Notes under the pieces: generated by a model | Database searches by the model: none | What the model saw: only the letters and a program-made list of their open reading frames with translations | Told to the model about the DNA's origin: nothing | Program-made: the position numbers and the translations under genes | Assembly (NCBI GenBank): GCA_021777285.1 | Contig: JAJYDR010000003.1 | Coordinates: 23,187 to 87,186, forward strand | Origin: Actinomycetes bacterium | Lineage (GTDB): Bacteria > Actinomycetota > Acidimicrobiia > Acidimicrobiales > RAAP-2 | Direction: 5' to 3' | DNA length: 64,000 nucleotides | Part shown: positions 51,640 through 60,309 of the stretch, piece by piece | Numbering within the stretch: the first letter of the stretch is position 1 | Layout: each line of letters opens with the position of its first letter

Positions 51640-52748
51640 TGGGGATCAGCTGCCTGCTCGCGCCGCTGGGCTGCGCCACGACCTCGGTCGCCAAGGCCAC
51701 CCTCGGCGACATCTTCAACGCGATGACCTCGTGGGTTTTGGCGAGCGTGTCGTGGGTGCTCAACACCACCGGCCACGACCTCACGACGACCGGCCAACCG
51801 GCCGCCGTGGTTCGCGCGGCCTCGAGCGAGTACGCGACGCTGTCCAACCTGGCACCCGAGCTGTTGCTCGTGGGCCTCGTGATCGCCACCGTCCACGGGG
51901 TGGTGCACAACGACCCCGGCTCGCTGTGGCGCGTCTATCTGGGGGTGGCCCCGGCGGCGGTGCTCGCCATCGTGAGTGCCCGCCCCCTGGCCGCGCTCGT
52001 GCTCGGCGCGACCGATGAGCTGACGACCGGCGCGTCGGCCTCGGTCGCGCAGCACGTGCCGGTGCTCGCCGCCCAGGTCAGCGTGCTGAGCGGTACGACC
52101 CCGGGCTTCGGCCTCTTGCTGGTGGCCCTCGCCGTCGCGGTGGGCGGCTGGTTGCTCTGGTGCGAGTTGGTGGTGCGGGCCGTCGTGCTGACCCTGCTGC
52201 TCGTGCTCGTGCCCGTGGTGGTGCCCCTCGTGACGGTCCCCGCGCTGCGGCGGATCGGGTGGCGGCTCGTCGAGACCTTCGTCGTCGTGGCCCTGAGCAA
52301 GGTCCTCATCGTGATCGCGCTGAGCGTGGGCTTTGGCGAGCTGCGCGGCGGGTCGGTCACGGCGGTGGTGACCGGGGCCGTGACGATCGTGCTCGCGACC
52401 GTCAGCCCGTTCGTGCTCTTGCGGCTCGTGCCGATCGTCGAGCAGTCCGCGCTGCACCACGTCGCCGGGCTCCGCCAGCGCTTCACCCAGTCGGTGCAGT
52501 CGCTGCCGTCCTCGCCGCTCGGGGTGGCCGCACGGGCCATCGGCCCCGAGCCGCCGCTGCCCGCGGCCCCCGAGCGCCCCGAGGACCTCGGCCTGGGCGT
52601 CTGGGAGTCCGACGGCGAGATGCCGATGCCGCCCCAGGACGGCGAGCGGCCCAAAGCCCCCGTCGGCCAGGCCCGGCGCCGCGGCGGGCACGTCGCGTAC
52701 TACAGCGACGGCCGGGGCCCGGTCGTGGGGTGGCACTTCGATGAGTGA
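51639..52748 (+). CDS. Polytopic membrane protein, VirB6/TrbL-like
   Basis: This 369-residue protein has about seven or eight transmembrane helices in the first 275 residues. It begins MGISCLLAPLGCATTS and ends in a soluble Pro/Glu/Arg-rich cytoplasmic tail (about 285-369). Central helices (WLLWCELVVRAVVLTLLLVL) with a Trp/Arg turn and a long extracellular loop resemble TrbL/VirB6 inner-membrane channel proteins. The longer open frame upstream overlaps the senX3 start and is not used. The stop lies inside the start region of the ATPase gene (eight-base overlap). Role inferred: membrane channel of a type IV secretion-like machine. Confidence 0.65.
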   Translation: MGISCLLAPLGCATTSVAKATLGDIFNAMTSWVLASVSWVLNTTGHDLTTTGQPAAVVRAASSEYATLSNLAPELLLVGLVIATVHGVVHNDPGSLWRVYLGVAPAAVLAIVSARPLAALVLGATDELTTGASASVAQHVPVLAAQVSVLSGTTPGFGLLLVALAVAVGGWLLWCELVVRAVVLTLLLVLVPVVVPLVTVPALRRIGWRLVETFVVVALSKVLIVIALSVGFGELRGGSVTAVVTGAVTIVLATVSPFVLLRLVPIVEQSALHHVAGLRQRFTQSVQSLPSSPLGVAARAIGPEPPLPAAPERPEDLGLGVWESDGEMPMPPQDGERPKAPVGQARRRGGHVAYYSDGRGPVVGWHFDE

Positions 52749-54945
52749 GTCGCCCGGCCCGGGTCCGGCCGACGTCGCCGCGCGCTGGATCGGGGTGCGC
52801 CGCCACCAGGTGGTGCTCGCGGTGCTCGGCGTCGCCGGGGCGGGCGACGGCCTCCTGCGGTCGCGTTCGCTGGGCGAGGTGGTCCTCGCCGCCGCACTTG
52901 CCGCCGGCGCCCTGCCCATCGGCACCGAGACGCTCGGCGGCGCCGTCGGCACGGCGGTCGCCTTCGGGCTGCGCCGGCGCTGGACGCGGCTCACCGTCGC
53001 GCGCGTCGCGGACCGGGTCGTCGTCGAGGGCCGTGCGACACTCGGGCTCAACGCCTACGTCCTCGCGCACCGGGGCCGGCTCGACCTCAACGGCCAGGAT
53101 CACCGGGTCGCGGCCCAGCTGGCCGCGTTCGTCGAGGCCGCCGCGTCGGCCGATCGACGCGATACGAGTCTGTCGGTGCACGTGTGTCGCACCGGTGCAC
53201 GCGCGACCACCGTCCTCGTCACCCCGGCCGGCGCCGGCGCGCCGCCCGGGTGGGACCGTGACGACGACGCCCTCTACGCCGTGGCGTCGGCCCGGCGCCC
53301 CACGTCGTGGTGGCTCGAGCGGTGGTGGTACGTGCGCTCCGACGACGAGGTGGCCTGCGTGTTGCGGGTGGGTGACCTGCGGGGCTCGTCGCGCGACGCC
53401 CTGCTCGGCGGACTCCAGGGGCTCGGCGAGGACGTGACGCTCTCGATCCAGGCGACGGCGGTCGGCGGGTCCGAGCGGGCCCGACGCGTGGCCGAGCGCG
53501 CCGTGCATCGCCAGCGCAGCGACCACGCCACGTCGGCCGCCGCCGGATTCCGCTCGACCGCCCGCACCCAGCTGGTCGAGGCCCGCGCGCAGCGCCGCGA
53601 GGCTGAGGTCGCGGCCGGCCGGGCGCTGCTTCGCCTGCGCGTCTACGTCACCCTGCGGGCGTCGTCGTGCACGGCGCTGCGCGACGCGCGCGAGACCGCG
53701 CTGCGCCGAGCGCGCGACGCCGGGATTCGACTCGAGCGCGGCGGCGGACGCCAGGGTCCGTGGCTCGCGGACCAGGTCGCCGGCACGCGGGTGCGCGAGG
53801 CGACCCACTGGATCACGAGTGCCGACCTGGACTCGCTGCGCGTGCCGTCCCACGACGCCGGCAGCGGCCTCGAGGGTCGCGCGCTCGGCGTGGTCGCCGG
53901 CGGCGCCGCGTTCGCACTGGATCCCTTCGACCTCTACCGCACTGGTCTCGTCTCGAACCCCAACGTCATCGTGGCCGGGGCGATCGGTGTCGGCAAGAGC
54001 ACCGTCGTGAAGATGATGGTCGACCGGGCGCTGGCGCGCGGCCGTCGCGCGGTCGTCATCGATCCCAAGGGCGAGTACGGCGCCCTCGCGGCGCGCTACG
54101 GCTCGCGCTCGGTGGCCCTCGGCCGCGACGGCTGGTGCGACCCGTTCCTCGAGGCCGCCGACGCGTCCGCGCTCGCGCGGGCCATGATCGCCTCGGCCCA
54201 GGGTCAGCCGCTCAGCGACGAGCAGCACTTCGCCTTCGACGAGGCGTGGGCCTCGCTCGGCCCGCGCCGGCCCGCGCGCGTGCTGCGCGCGCTCGCCGAG
54301 CGACTGCGCGGCGCACTGGACGACGCGGCCTCGCCCGCCCGTTCCCTCGCCCTCACCCTGCGCCGGTTCGTCGAGGGCGACCTCGCCGGCCTCTTCGACG
54401 GCGACGGCGACCCCGTCACATTGGACGGCGACCTGGTCGTGCTCGACCTCTCGGCCCAGTGGGCGGGCGACGCGATGGCCGTGGCGGCCCTGAGCGCGGT
54501 CGCCGCGGCCCAACGGGTCGCCGCGGGCGCGGGCGCGGGCTACGTCGTGCTCGACGAGGCGTGGGCGCTGCTCGCCGACCCCCACGCGCTGGCCTGGCTG
54601 CGCGGTTCGTGGAAGCTGGCGCGCTCGCGCGGGGTGAGCCACGTGCTGGTCCTGCACCGCTGGGGCGACGTGGGAAGCGTCGGCGACGAGGGCAGTGCGC
54701 AGCGCGAACGGGCCCGCGGCCTGCTGCGCGAGTGCGAGACGGCGTGGCTGATGCGCCAGCCGCCCGACGAGGCGAACGACGTGGCGGCGGCCCTCGCGCT
54801 CAGCGCCGGCGAGCGGCGGGTCCTGAGCGAGCTGGGGCGCGGGGAGGCGCTGGTGCGCTTCGGAGCCCACCGCTCGGTCGTGCGCGTCACCCCCGACGAC
54901 GCCGACCGGCGCATCATCGACACCGACGTGGCGATGCGCGCGTGA
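52741..54945 (+). CDS. VirB4/TraC-like secretion ATPase
   Basis: This 734-residue protein has an N-terminal region with one or two hydrophobic segments (about 24-75) resembling a fused VirB3/PrgI-like part. A VirB4-type N-domain (about 85-390) follows, then the motor domain. Walker A is AGAIGVGKSTVV (about 412-423), followed by VVIDPKGEYGALAARYG, typical of VirB4/TraC. Walker B is YVVLDEAWALLAD (about 601-613), and a sensor helix HRWGDVGSV lies nearby. It would power pilus or substrate movement. It overlaps the VirB6-like gene and the coupling-protein gene, so all four genes are translationally linked. Confidence 0.85.
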   Translation: MSESPGPGPADVAARWIGVRRHQVVLAVLGVAGAGDGLLRSRSLGEVVLAAALAAGALPIGTETLGGAVGTAVAFGLRRRWTRLTVARVADRVVVEGRATLGLNAYVLAHRGRLDLNGQDHRVAAQLAAFVEAAASADRRDTSLSVHVCRTGARATTVLVTPAGAGAPPGWDRDDDALYAVASARRPTSWWLERWWYVRSDDEVACVLRVGDLRGSSRDALLGGLQGLGEDVTLSIQATAVGGSERARRVAERAVHRQRSDHATSAAAGFRSTARTQLVEARAQRREAEVAAGRALLRLRVYVTLRASSCTALRDARETALRRARDAGIRLERGGGRQGPWLADQVAGTRVREATHWITSADLDSLRVPSHDAGSGLEGRALGVVAGGAAFALDPFDLYRTGLVSNPNVIVAGAIGVGKSTVVKMMVDRALARGRRAVVIDPKGEYGALAARYGSRSVALGRDGWCDPFLEAADASALARAMIASAQGQPLSDEQHFAFDEAWASLGPRRPARVLRALAERLRGALDDAASPARSLALTLRRFVEGDLAGLFDGDGDPVTLDGDLVVLDLSAQWAGDAMAVAALSAVAAAQRVAAGAGAGYVVLDEAWALLADPHALAWLRGSWKLARSRGVSHVLVLHRWGDVGSVGDEGSAQRERARGLLRECETAWLMRQPPDEANDVAAALALSAGERRVLSELGRGEALVRFGAHRSVVRVTPDDADRRIIDTDVAMRA

Positions 54946-56144
54946 GCGGCCTTCGCCTCGGCCGACGCCTGGTCGCCGGCTTCGCCCTGGGCGGTGCGGT
55001 GCGACTGGCCGAGCACCACTCGCTGCTGGTGGTCGGACCGACCCAGGTCGGCAAGACGTCCTCGCTCGTGATCCCCTCGATCCTCTCGTGGCCCGACGCC
55101 CTCGTCGTCACCAGCGTGAAGCGCGACGTCGTCGCGGCCACCGCGCCCTGGCGCGCGGCGCTCGGGCGGGTCCAGGTGCTCGACCCCGGCGCCCCCGACG
55201 GCCTCACCTGGGACCCCCTCGAGGGGGTCGCGAGCATGCGCGACGCGCTGCGCGTCGCGCGCGACCTGACGCTGCGCTCGTCGGGCCACGGCGACACCGA
55301 GTTCTGGAACACGCTCGCCGTCAAGCTGCTCGGGGCGCTCTTCGTGCGCGCCCTCGAGCGCGGCCAGAGCATCGTGGACGTCGCCCTCGCGCTCGAGTCG
55401 CGCGACTACGAGTCCTGGGCCGACGATCCCCGCAGCGCCGCGTCGCGCGCCGTCGCCGACTTCCTCGGGCACGAGGCCCGCACGATGGACGGCGTGACCA
55501 CGACGGCCGAGACCATGCTCCTGCCGTGGCGATTCGAGCAGCCGCGCGCCGCCGTGCGCGACGTCGTCGACGGCGCCAATACCCTCTACCTCTGCAGCCC
55601 GCGAGGCGAGCAGACCCACTACCAGTCGCTCTTCGCCGGCGCGCTGCGCGGGGTGCTCGACGAGCAGCAGCGCCGCGTCGACCGCGGTACCGCGGTGCCC
55701 CTGCTGCTCGTGCTCGACGAGGCCGCCGTGGTGGCGCCCCTGGACGAGCTCGACGAGCTCGCGGCGACCCTCGCCGGGCTCTCGGTCACCCTGATCACCG
55801 TCGTCCAGGACTTCGCCCAGCTGGTCGCGCGCTGGGGCCCGCGGGCCTCGACCATCGTCAACAACCACGCGACGCGCCTCGTGCTGGCGGGACTCGCCGA
55901 CCCGACCGCAGCGACCTACGTGCCCGAAGTCGCTCCGCCGGCCCGCCCGTCGAGCCCGCCCGGTCCGGGGTCGCGAGCGCCCCGGACGGGGCCGGCGACC
56001 CCGATGCGCGAGCGGCCCCGCGGCACCGGTCTGCTCGTCGCCGGTCACGAGCGACCGGTCACGATCCGCATACGGCCCTGGTGGCGCGACCGGCGCCTGC
56101 GCCCGCGCGGTCAGCGCGCGCCGGTGTCGGCGCAGGTGCGATGA
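54942..56144 (+). CDS. VirD4/TraG-like coupling ATPase, lacking N-terminal membrane domain
   Basis: This 400-residue protein belongs to the TraG/VirD4 group. Walker A is VVGPTQVGKTSSLVIPSIL (about 25-43), followed by DALVVTSVKRDVV. Walker B is LLLVLDEAAVVAPLDEL (about 250-266), and the conserved ITVVQDFAQL lies after it. Coupling proteins hand DNA or protein substrates to the type IV channel. Only about 24 residues precede Walker A, so the usual two membrane helices are missing. The C-terminal 60 residues are Pro/Arg-rich. A GTG start at 54942 overlaps the ATPase stop (GTGA). No relaxase gene follows. Confidence 0.85.
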   Translation: MSGLRLGRRLVAGFALGGAVRLAEHHSLLVVGPTQVGKTSSLVIPSILSWPDALVVTSVKRDVVAATAPWRAALGRVQVLDPGAPDGLTWDPLEGVASMRDALRVARDLTLRSSGHGDTEFWNTLAVKLLGALFVRALERGQSIVDVALALESRDYESWADDPRSAASRAVADFLGHEARTMDGVTTTAETMLLPWRFEQPRAAVRDVVDGANTLYLCSPRGEQTHYQSLFAGALRGVLDEQQRRVDRGTAVPLLLVLDEAAVVAPLDELDELAATLAGLSVTLITVVQDFAQLVARWGPRASTIVNNHATRLVLAGLADPTAATYVPEVAPPARPSSPPGPGSRAPRTGPATPMRERPRGTGLLVAGHERPVTIRIRPWWRDRRLRPRGQRAPVSAQVR

Positions 56145-56180
56145 CCGATCCGCGCGGTTCGCGTTCAGTACGATTCGCGG

Positions 56181-56933
56181 ATGGCCATCGCGCGCGAACC
56201 GAACGGGGCGATCTTCGCCGTCGACGTCGGCGCGACGAACATCAAGTTCGCGGTCGTCGACGACGACGGCGCCTTCGTCAATCCCGTGCGCCGGCGGCCC
56301 ACGCCCTACCCCCTCTCGCCGGTCCGCCTGGTGCGGCTCATCGCCAGCCGCGCGGGGCGCAGCGGCTGCGCGAGGGTCGGCGTCGGCTTCCCGGGGGACT
56401 TCCGCGACGGGCGCGTGATCGCCCCGGGCAACCTCGCTCGTCCCGGCGGCGTCGGGACCGACGTCGACCCGGCGCTCGACCACGAGTGGCGCGGCTTCGA
56501 ACTCCAGGACGCGCTGCGCGCGGCGACCGGCCTCGACGTGCGCGTCGTCAACGACGCGACGCTCGCCGCGCTGGGCGCGAGCACCGGTGAGGGGGTCGAG
56601 GTCGTGCTGACGCTCGGCACCGGGTGCGGACTCGCCCTGGTGGTCGACGGCGTGCCGACGCCGGTGCGCGACGTGGGCGCCGAGGTGCGGGCCGACGGAC
56701 GGACCTACGACCAGAGTCTGGGCGAGGTCGCGCGCGCCGCGGACGAGCAGCGGTGGCGGGCCGACCTCGGACGGGTCATCGACGAGTTCGTCGCCGAGTT
56801 CGCACCGCACGCCGTGCGCCTGGCCGGGGGCAACGCCCGGCGCGTCGACCCGACGTGGTTCGCCTCGGCGGGCGCGGTCGTGACCATCGAGGGCAACGAG
56901 GCGCCGCTGCGCGGCGCCGCGCGGCTGTTCTAG
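56181..56933 (+). CDS. ROK-family sugar kinase-like protein
   Basis: This 250-residue protein has the ASKHA nucleotide-binding motifs of ROK kinases: phosphate 1 AVDVGATNIKFAVVD (about 14-28), GVGFPGDFRDG (about 70), VVNDATLAALG with the probable catalytic Asp (about 119) and adenosine motif LTLGTGCGLALVVDG (about 138). The zinc-binding Cys cluster of typical ROK sugar kinases is absent, as in polyphosphate glucokinases. It is likely to phosphorylate glucose or a related sugar using ATP or polyphosphate. It follows the secretion-like operon by 36 bases; functional linkage is doubtful. Its end overlaps the convergent M20 gene by four bases. Confidence 0.82.
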   Translation: MAIAREPNGAIFAVDVGATNIKFAVVDDDGAFVNPVRRRPTPYPLSPVRLVRLIASRAGRSGCARVGVGFPGDFRDGRVIAPGNLARPGGVGTDVDPALDHEWRGFELQDALRAATGLDVRVVNDATLAALGASTGEGVEVVLTLGTGCGLALVVDGVPTPVRDVGAEVRADGRTYDQSLGEVARAADEQRWRADLGRVIDEFVAEFAPHAVRLAGGNARRVDPTWFASAGAVVTIEGNEAPLRGAARLF

Positions 56934-58108
56934 GCGGTCGCGAGGTCGATCGCGCTCGCGCTGAGCACGTGGGCCATCACCGCGACGGCCCCGTCGTCGA
57001 TCGCGAAGTCCGGGCCGTGGTGCGACCCGCTGGTGCCGTCGGCGAGCGCGCCGCCGACGAAGAAGTAGCAGCCGGGCACGCGGTTCAAGAACTCCGAGAC
57101 GTCGTCACTGGCCGGCGTCGGCGGCATCGTCAGCACGAACTGCTCGCCGAGCACGCGCCGCGCGCTCGCCATGACCGACTCGTAGACCACGGGGTCGTTC
57201 ACCACCGCCGGCGTGCCGCCGGTGACCGACAGCGAGCACCGCACGGCAAAGGTCCGCTCGACCTCGTCGAGGAGGCTGCCGAGGCGCGCCGAGGCGTCGG
57301 CGAGCTGCTCGGCGGTGAAGGTGCGCAGGCTGCCGCGCAGCAGCGCCGTGCGCGGCACGACGTTGTTCGCCGTTCCGGCCTGGATGACCCCGGCCGAGCA
57401 GGCGCAGTTGACGTCGTCCAGGGCGAGGCCCTCGACGACCTCGCCGAGCCGACTGGCGAGCTGACTGACGGCGAGCACGACGTTGCCCTCGGCCCCGGCC
57501 ATCGCCCCGTGCCCGCCGCGGCCCATGATGTCCACGCGCAGTGCCGTCGCCTCGCTCATGGCCGTGCCGGCGCGCGCCCCGACGAAGCCCGTCGGGGCCA
57601 GGGAAGTGACGTGGCCGCCGATCACGGCGTCGGCCGGGTGGCGGGTGAGCACGCCGCTGTCGATCATCGCGCGCGCGCCGCCGAGTCCCTCTTCGGCGGG
57701 CTGGAACAGCAGGGTGTAGGAGCCGGGCAGGTCCTCGGCGTGGGCGAGCACGTCGGCGACCCCGAGCAGGGCCGCGGTGTGCACGTCATGGCCGCAGGCG
57801 TGCATCACGCCGTCCACGCTCGAGCGGTAGGGGAGGTCGCGCTCCTCCTGGACCGGCAGCGCGTCAATGTCGGCGCGCACCAGCACCCGGCGCCCGGGGC
57901 GCCGCCCGGTCAGCGTCGCGATCGCGCCAGTCTCGGTCGGGCTCGGGGCCACGGTCCAGCCGAGCTCGAGCAGGCGGTCGCGGATGACCGCCGTCGTGCG
58001 GTGCTCGGCGAAGGAGAGCTCGGGGTGGGCGTGCAGGTCGTGACGAAGCTCGACCATGGTCGGCGTTGCGCGATCGATCAGTGCTTGGAGGCTCGTTCGC
58101 TGGTCCAT
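56930..58108 (-). CDS. M20 family metal-dependent amidohydrolase
   Basis: This 392-residue enzyme is of the HipO/AbgB/IAA-amino acid hydrolase group. Metal-binding motifs are ELRHDLHAHPELSF (about 20), HACGHDVHTAALLG (about 103-116) and AEEGLGGARAMID (about 138). The dimerisation domain occupies about 180-300. It removes an acyl group from an amino acid or amide. The ATG at 58108 is used because the fold begins there. No partner genes are on the same strand nearby except the iron operon, which ends about 80 bases upstream of it. Confidence 0.92.
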   Translation of the reverse strand: MDQRTSLQALIDRATPTMVELRHDLHAHPELSFAEHRTTAVIRDRLLELGWTVAPSPTETGAIATLTGRRPGRRVLVRADIDALPVQEERDLPYRSSVDGVMHACGHDVHTAALLGVADVLAHAEDLPGSYTLLFQPAEEGLGGARAMIDSGVLTRHPADAVIGGHVTSLAPTGFVGARAGTAMSEATALRVDIMGRGGHGAMAGAEGNVVLAVSQLASRLGEVVEGLALDDVNCACSAGVIQAGTANNVVPRTALLRGSLRTFTAEQLADASARLGSLLDEVERTFAVRCSLSVTGGTPAVVNDPVVYESVMASARRVLGEQFVLTMPPTPASDDVSEFLNRVPGCYFFVGGALADGTSGSHHGPDFAIDDGAVAVMAHVLSASAIDLATA

Positions 58109-58187
58109 GAACGCATGGTAGAGCGGTCCCGGGCGCGACGAGGGGCGACGCGCACGCAATTGCGGGGTCGGCACACCCGGCGTCGGG

Positions 58188-58433
58188 TCACCCGCGCTTC
58201 GAGCGACGTTGCGCGCGGCGCAGCGAGAGCGACAGCGACGCGACGGCGAGCAGCGGCAAGACGACGACGGCGAGCGCGTTCTCGTGCGCCGCGACGCTGA
58301 GCAGCGCCACCACGCCGATGTTCACCACGGCGGCGATGAACAGCTCGGGCGTGTCGCCGACGAGGAAGTCCCACCAGAACAGGGCGAACCCCTTCAGCAG
58401 GCGCACCGCGAGTGAGGGCTGTGGCTTGCTCAC
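58188..58433 (-). CDS. Small membrane protein at the end of the iron-type transport operon
   Basis: This 81-residue protein has two transmembrane helices (about 27-46 and 51-69) and a very basic end (RRAQRRSKRG). Its N-terminal part contains an amphipathic LAVRLLKGFALFWWDFLVGDTPE segment split over two turns. The GTG start overlaps the stop of the two-ExxE membrane protein (GTGA). No family match is known; it may be an accessory subunit of that protein. Confidence 0.7.
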   Translation of the reverse strand: MSKPQPSLAVRLLKGFALFWWDFLVGDTPELFIAAVVNIGVVALLSVAAHENALAVVVLPLLAVASLSLSLRRAQRRSKRG

Positions 58434-59197
58434 GCGAGCACCCCCTCGGCCGTCGGCGCGGCCGCGCCGCGACGAAGGAGCGCCACGAGTCCCACGACCA
58501 CGAGCGCGTAGAGCCCGACGAAGAACGCGAGGAAGGCGTCGCCGCCGGGCCAGGCGACCCGCAGGCCCTCGCCGGTCCAGAAGGTGCCGTAGCTGACGAG
58601 CAGGATCCCCACGCCGGTCTTCATGAGGTTCTCGGGAACGTTTGACAGCTGGCGCGCGACGATTACGCCCGCGAGTCCCACGAGCACGATCGCGACGGCC
58701 GCGACCGCGACGGCGAGCCCGAGCCGGTGCGCCGACGTGCCCAGGGTGAGGACGGTGATCACCACCTCGAGACCCTCGAGGAAGACGCCCTTGAAGGCCA
58801 TCACGAAGGCGATGCGGTCCCGGTCCGGCCGGTCGGCGAGCGACTGGAGCTCGGCCACCTTCGCGGCGTAGATCGCGTCCTCGTCGTGCATCGCCTTGAG
58901 GCCGCTCGCGCGCAGGATCGCCTTGCGCAGCCACTGCATGCCAAAGATCAACAAGACGCCGCCGACGACGAGGCGCAGGGCGCTCAGCGGCACGCGGGTG
59001 AGCGCGGGACCGAGCGCTACCACGAGGGCGGTGAGGGCGAGCAACGCCACCCCGGTCCCCTCCATGGCCGAACGCCAGCCCCGGGTGTGACCGACGGCGA
59101 CGACGATCGTCAGCGCCTCGACCATCTCGACCGCGCAGGCCAAGAACACCGCTCCCACGAGGACGACCACGTCCGAACTCACTGCGGTGGCGATCAT
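58430..59197 (-). CDS. Two-ExxE membrane protein (COG4280-like, FTR1-resembling)
   Basis: This 255-residue protein has about seven transmembrane helices in two similar halves. Each half carries an E-x-x-E motif in a helix: Glu24/Glu27 (CAVEMVEALTIVV) and Glu141/Glu144 (FLEGLEVVITVLT). The second resembles the REGLE iron-binding motif of FTR1/EfeU permeases. The halves are joined by a charged cytoplasmic loop (about 91-128). It belongs to the uncharacterised COG4280 group. The ATG overlaps the stop of fbpC (ATGA), so it is made as part of the Fbp-type ABC operon. A role in ferric or other metal movement is inferred, not shown. Confidence 0.65.
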   Translation of the reverse strand: MIATAVSSDVVVLVGAVFLACAVEMVEALTIVVAVGHTRGWRSAMEGTGVALLALTALVVALGPALTRVPLSALRLVVGGVLLIFGMQWLRKAILRASGLKAMHDEDAIYAAKVAELQSLADRPDRDRIAFVMAFKGVFLEGLEVVITVLTLGTSAHRLGLAVAVAAVAIVLVGLAGVIVARQLSNVPENLMKTGVGILLVSYGTFWTGEGLRVAWPGGDAFLAFFVGLYALVVVGLVALLRRGAAAPTAEGVLA

Positions 59198-60309
59198 TGG
59201 CACTTCCCTTCCTGTTCAGACTCCATGACGAAGCACGACGACGGGTCAAAACTCACCGCGACCTCGGCGCCGCGCTCGAAGCGCGAGTGCGCGAACACCT
59301 TGGAGATCACGACGTCGTCGCCGACGCTGATCGCGTGCTCGTAGCCGCGCCCGTTGAAGGCGACGTCGCGGATCTGGCCGCGCACGCTCGCGCGCGCGAC
59401 TTCGTTGTTCAGTTCGACACCGGCCGCGCGCACGAAGAGGTGCCGGTCGTCGCCGAGCGCGGCGGGCTCGAGGGCGAGCGCCTCGAAATGCGCCTCGGGC
59501 GCGAAGGGCAGCGTCACCTCGACGGTGTCGGGGCCGCAGGCGCGCACGACGCGCACCGGGAACTCGCCGGCGACGCCGGTGAAGCGGGCGACGAAGGCGC
59601 TGGCGGGACGGCGGTAGACGTCCTCGGGCGTGCCGAACTGGACGAGCCGGCCCTGGTTCAAGACCCCGACCCGGTCGGCCAGGGCCAGGGCCTCGGACTG
59701 GTCGTGGGTGATGTAGAGCGCCGTCGCGCCCGCGGCGCGCGTCAGCGTGGCGATCTCGAGGCGCAGCTGCTCGCGACGGTCCGCGTCGAGGTTCGACAGC
59801 GGCTCGTCGAAGAGGATGAGGCCGACGTCGGCGGCGAGGGCCCGCGCGAGGGCGACGCGCTGCTGCTCGCCGCCCGAGAGCTGGTTGGGGAAGCGCTCGG
59901 ACAGGTGCGCGATGCCCACGCGCTCGAGCAGGTCCTCGACCCGGGCGGCTCGCTCCTGCTTCGTGCGCGCCGAGCTCTGCAGCGGGAAGGCCACGTTGCG
60001 CGCCACCGTGAGGTGGGGCCACAGCGCGTAGTCCTGGAAGACCATGGCGAGGCCGCGCTTCTCGGGCGCGACGAACGTCGAGGGGCCGACGACGACGCGT
60101 TCGTCGATGGCGATCTCGCCGCGCGTCGGGCGCTCGATGCCCGCCAGGCACCGCAGGAGCGTGGTCTTGCCCGAGCCCGAGGGCCCGAGCAGGACGACGA
60201 AGGACCCCGGCTCGATCGTGAGCGACACGTCGTCCAGGGCCACCTTGTCGCCGAAGGCCTTGCGCACCCCGGCGAAGGTCACGCCCGCCGCGCGGCGCTC
60301 GGCCTTCAC
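59194..60309 (-). CDS. fbpC: Fbp-type ABC transporter ATPase
   Basis: This 371-residue ATPase has Walker A GPSGSGKTTLLRCL (about 40-53), the Q loop MVFQDYALWPHL, ABC signature LSGGEQQRVALARAL (about 142-156) and Walker B VGLILFDEPLSNLDA (about 161-175), with the switch His in ITHDQSEALALAD. The C-terminal 130 residues form the OB-like regulatory (TOBE-type) domain usual in FbpC and related iron or phosphonate importers. GTG start overlaps the permease stop (GTGA); its stop overlaps the next gene. Confidence 0.9.
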   Translation of the reverse strand: MKAERRAAGVTFAGVRKAFGDKVALDDVSLTIEPGSFVVLLGPSGSGKTTLLRCLAGIERPTRGEIAIDERVVVGPSTFVAPEKRGLAMVFQDYALWPHLTVARNVAFPLQSSARTKQERAARVEDLLERVGIAHLSERFPNQLSGGEQQRVALARALAADVGLILFDEPLSNLDADRREQLRLEIATLTRAAGATALYITHDQSEALALADRVGVLNQGRLVQFGTPEDVYRRPASAFVARFTGVAGEFPVRVVRACGPDTVEVTLPFAPEAHFEALALEPAALGDDRHLFVRAAGVELNNEVARASVRGQIRDVAFNGRGYEHAISVGDDVVISKVFAHSRFERGAEVAVSFDPSSCFVMESEQEGKCQ

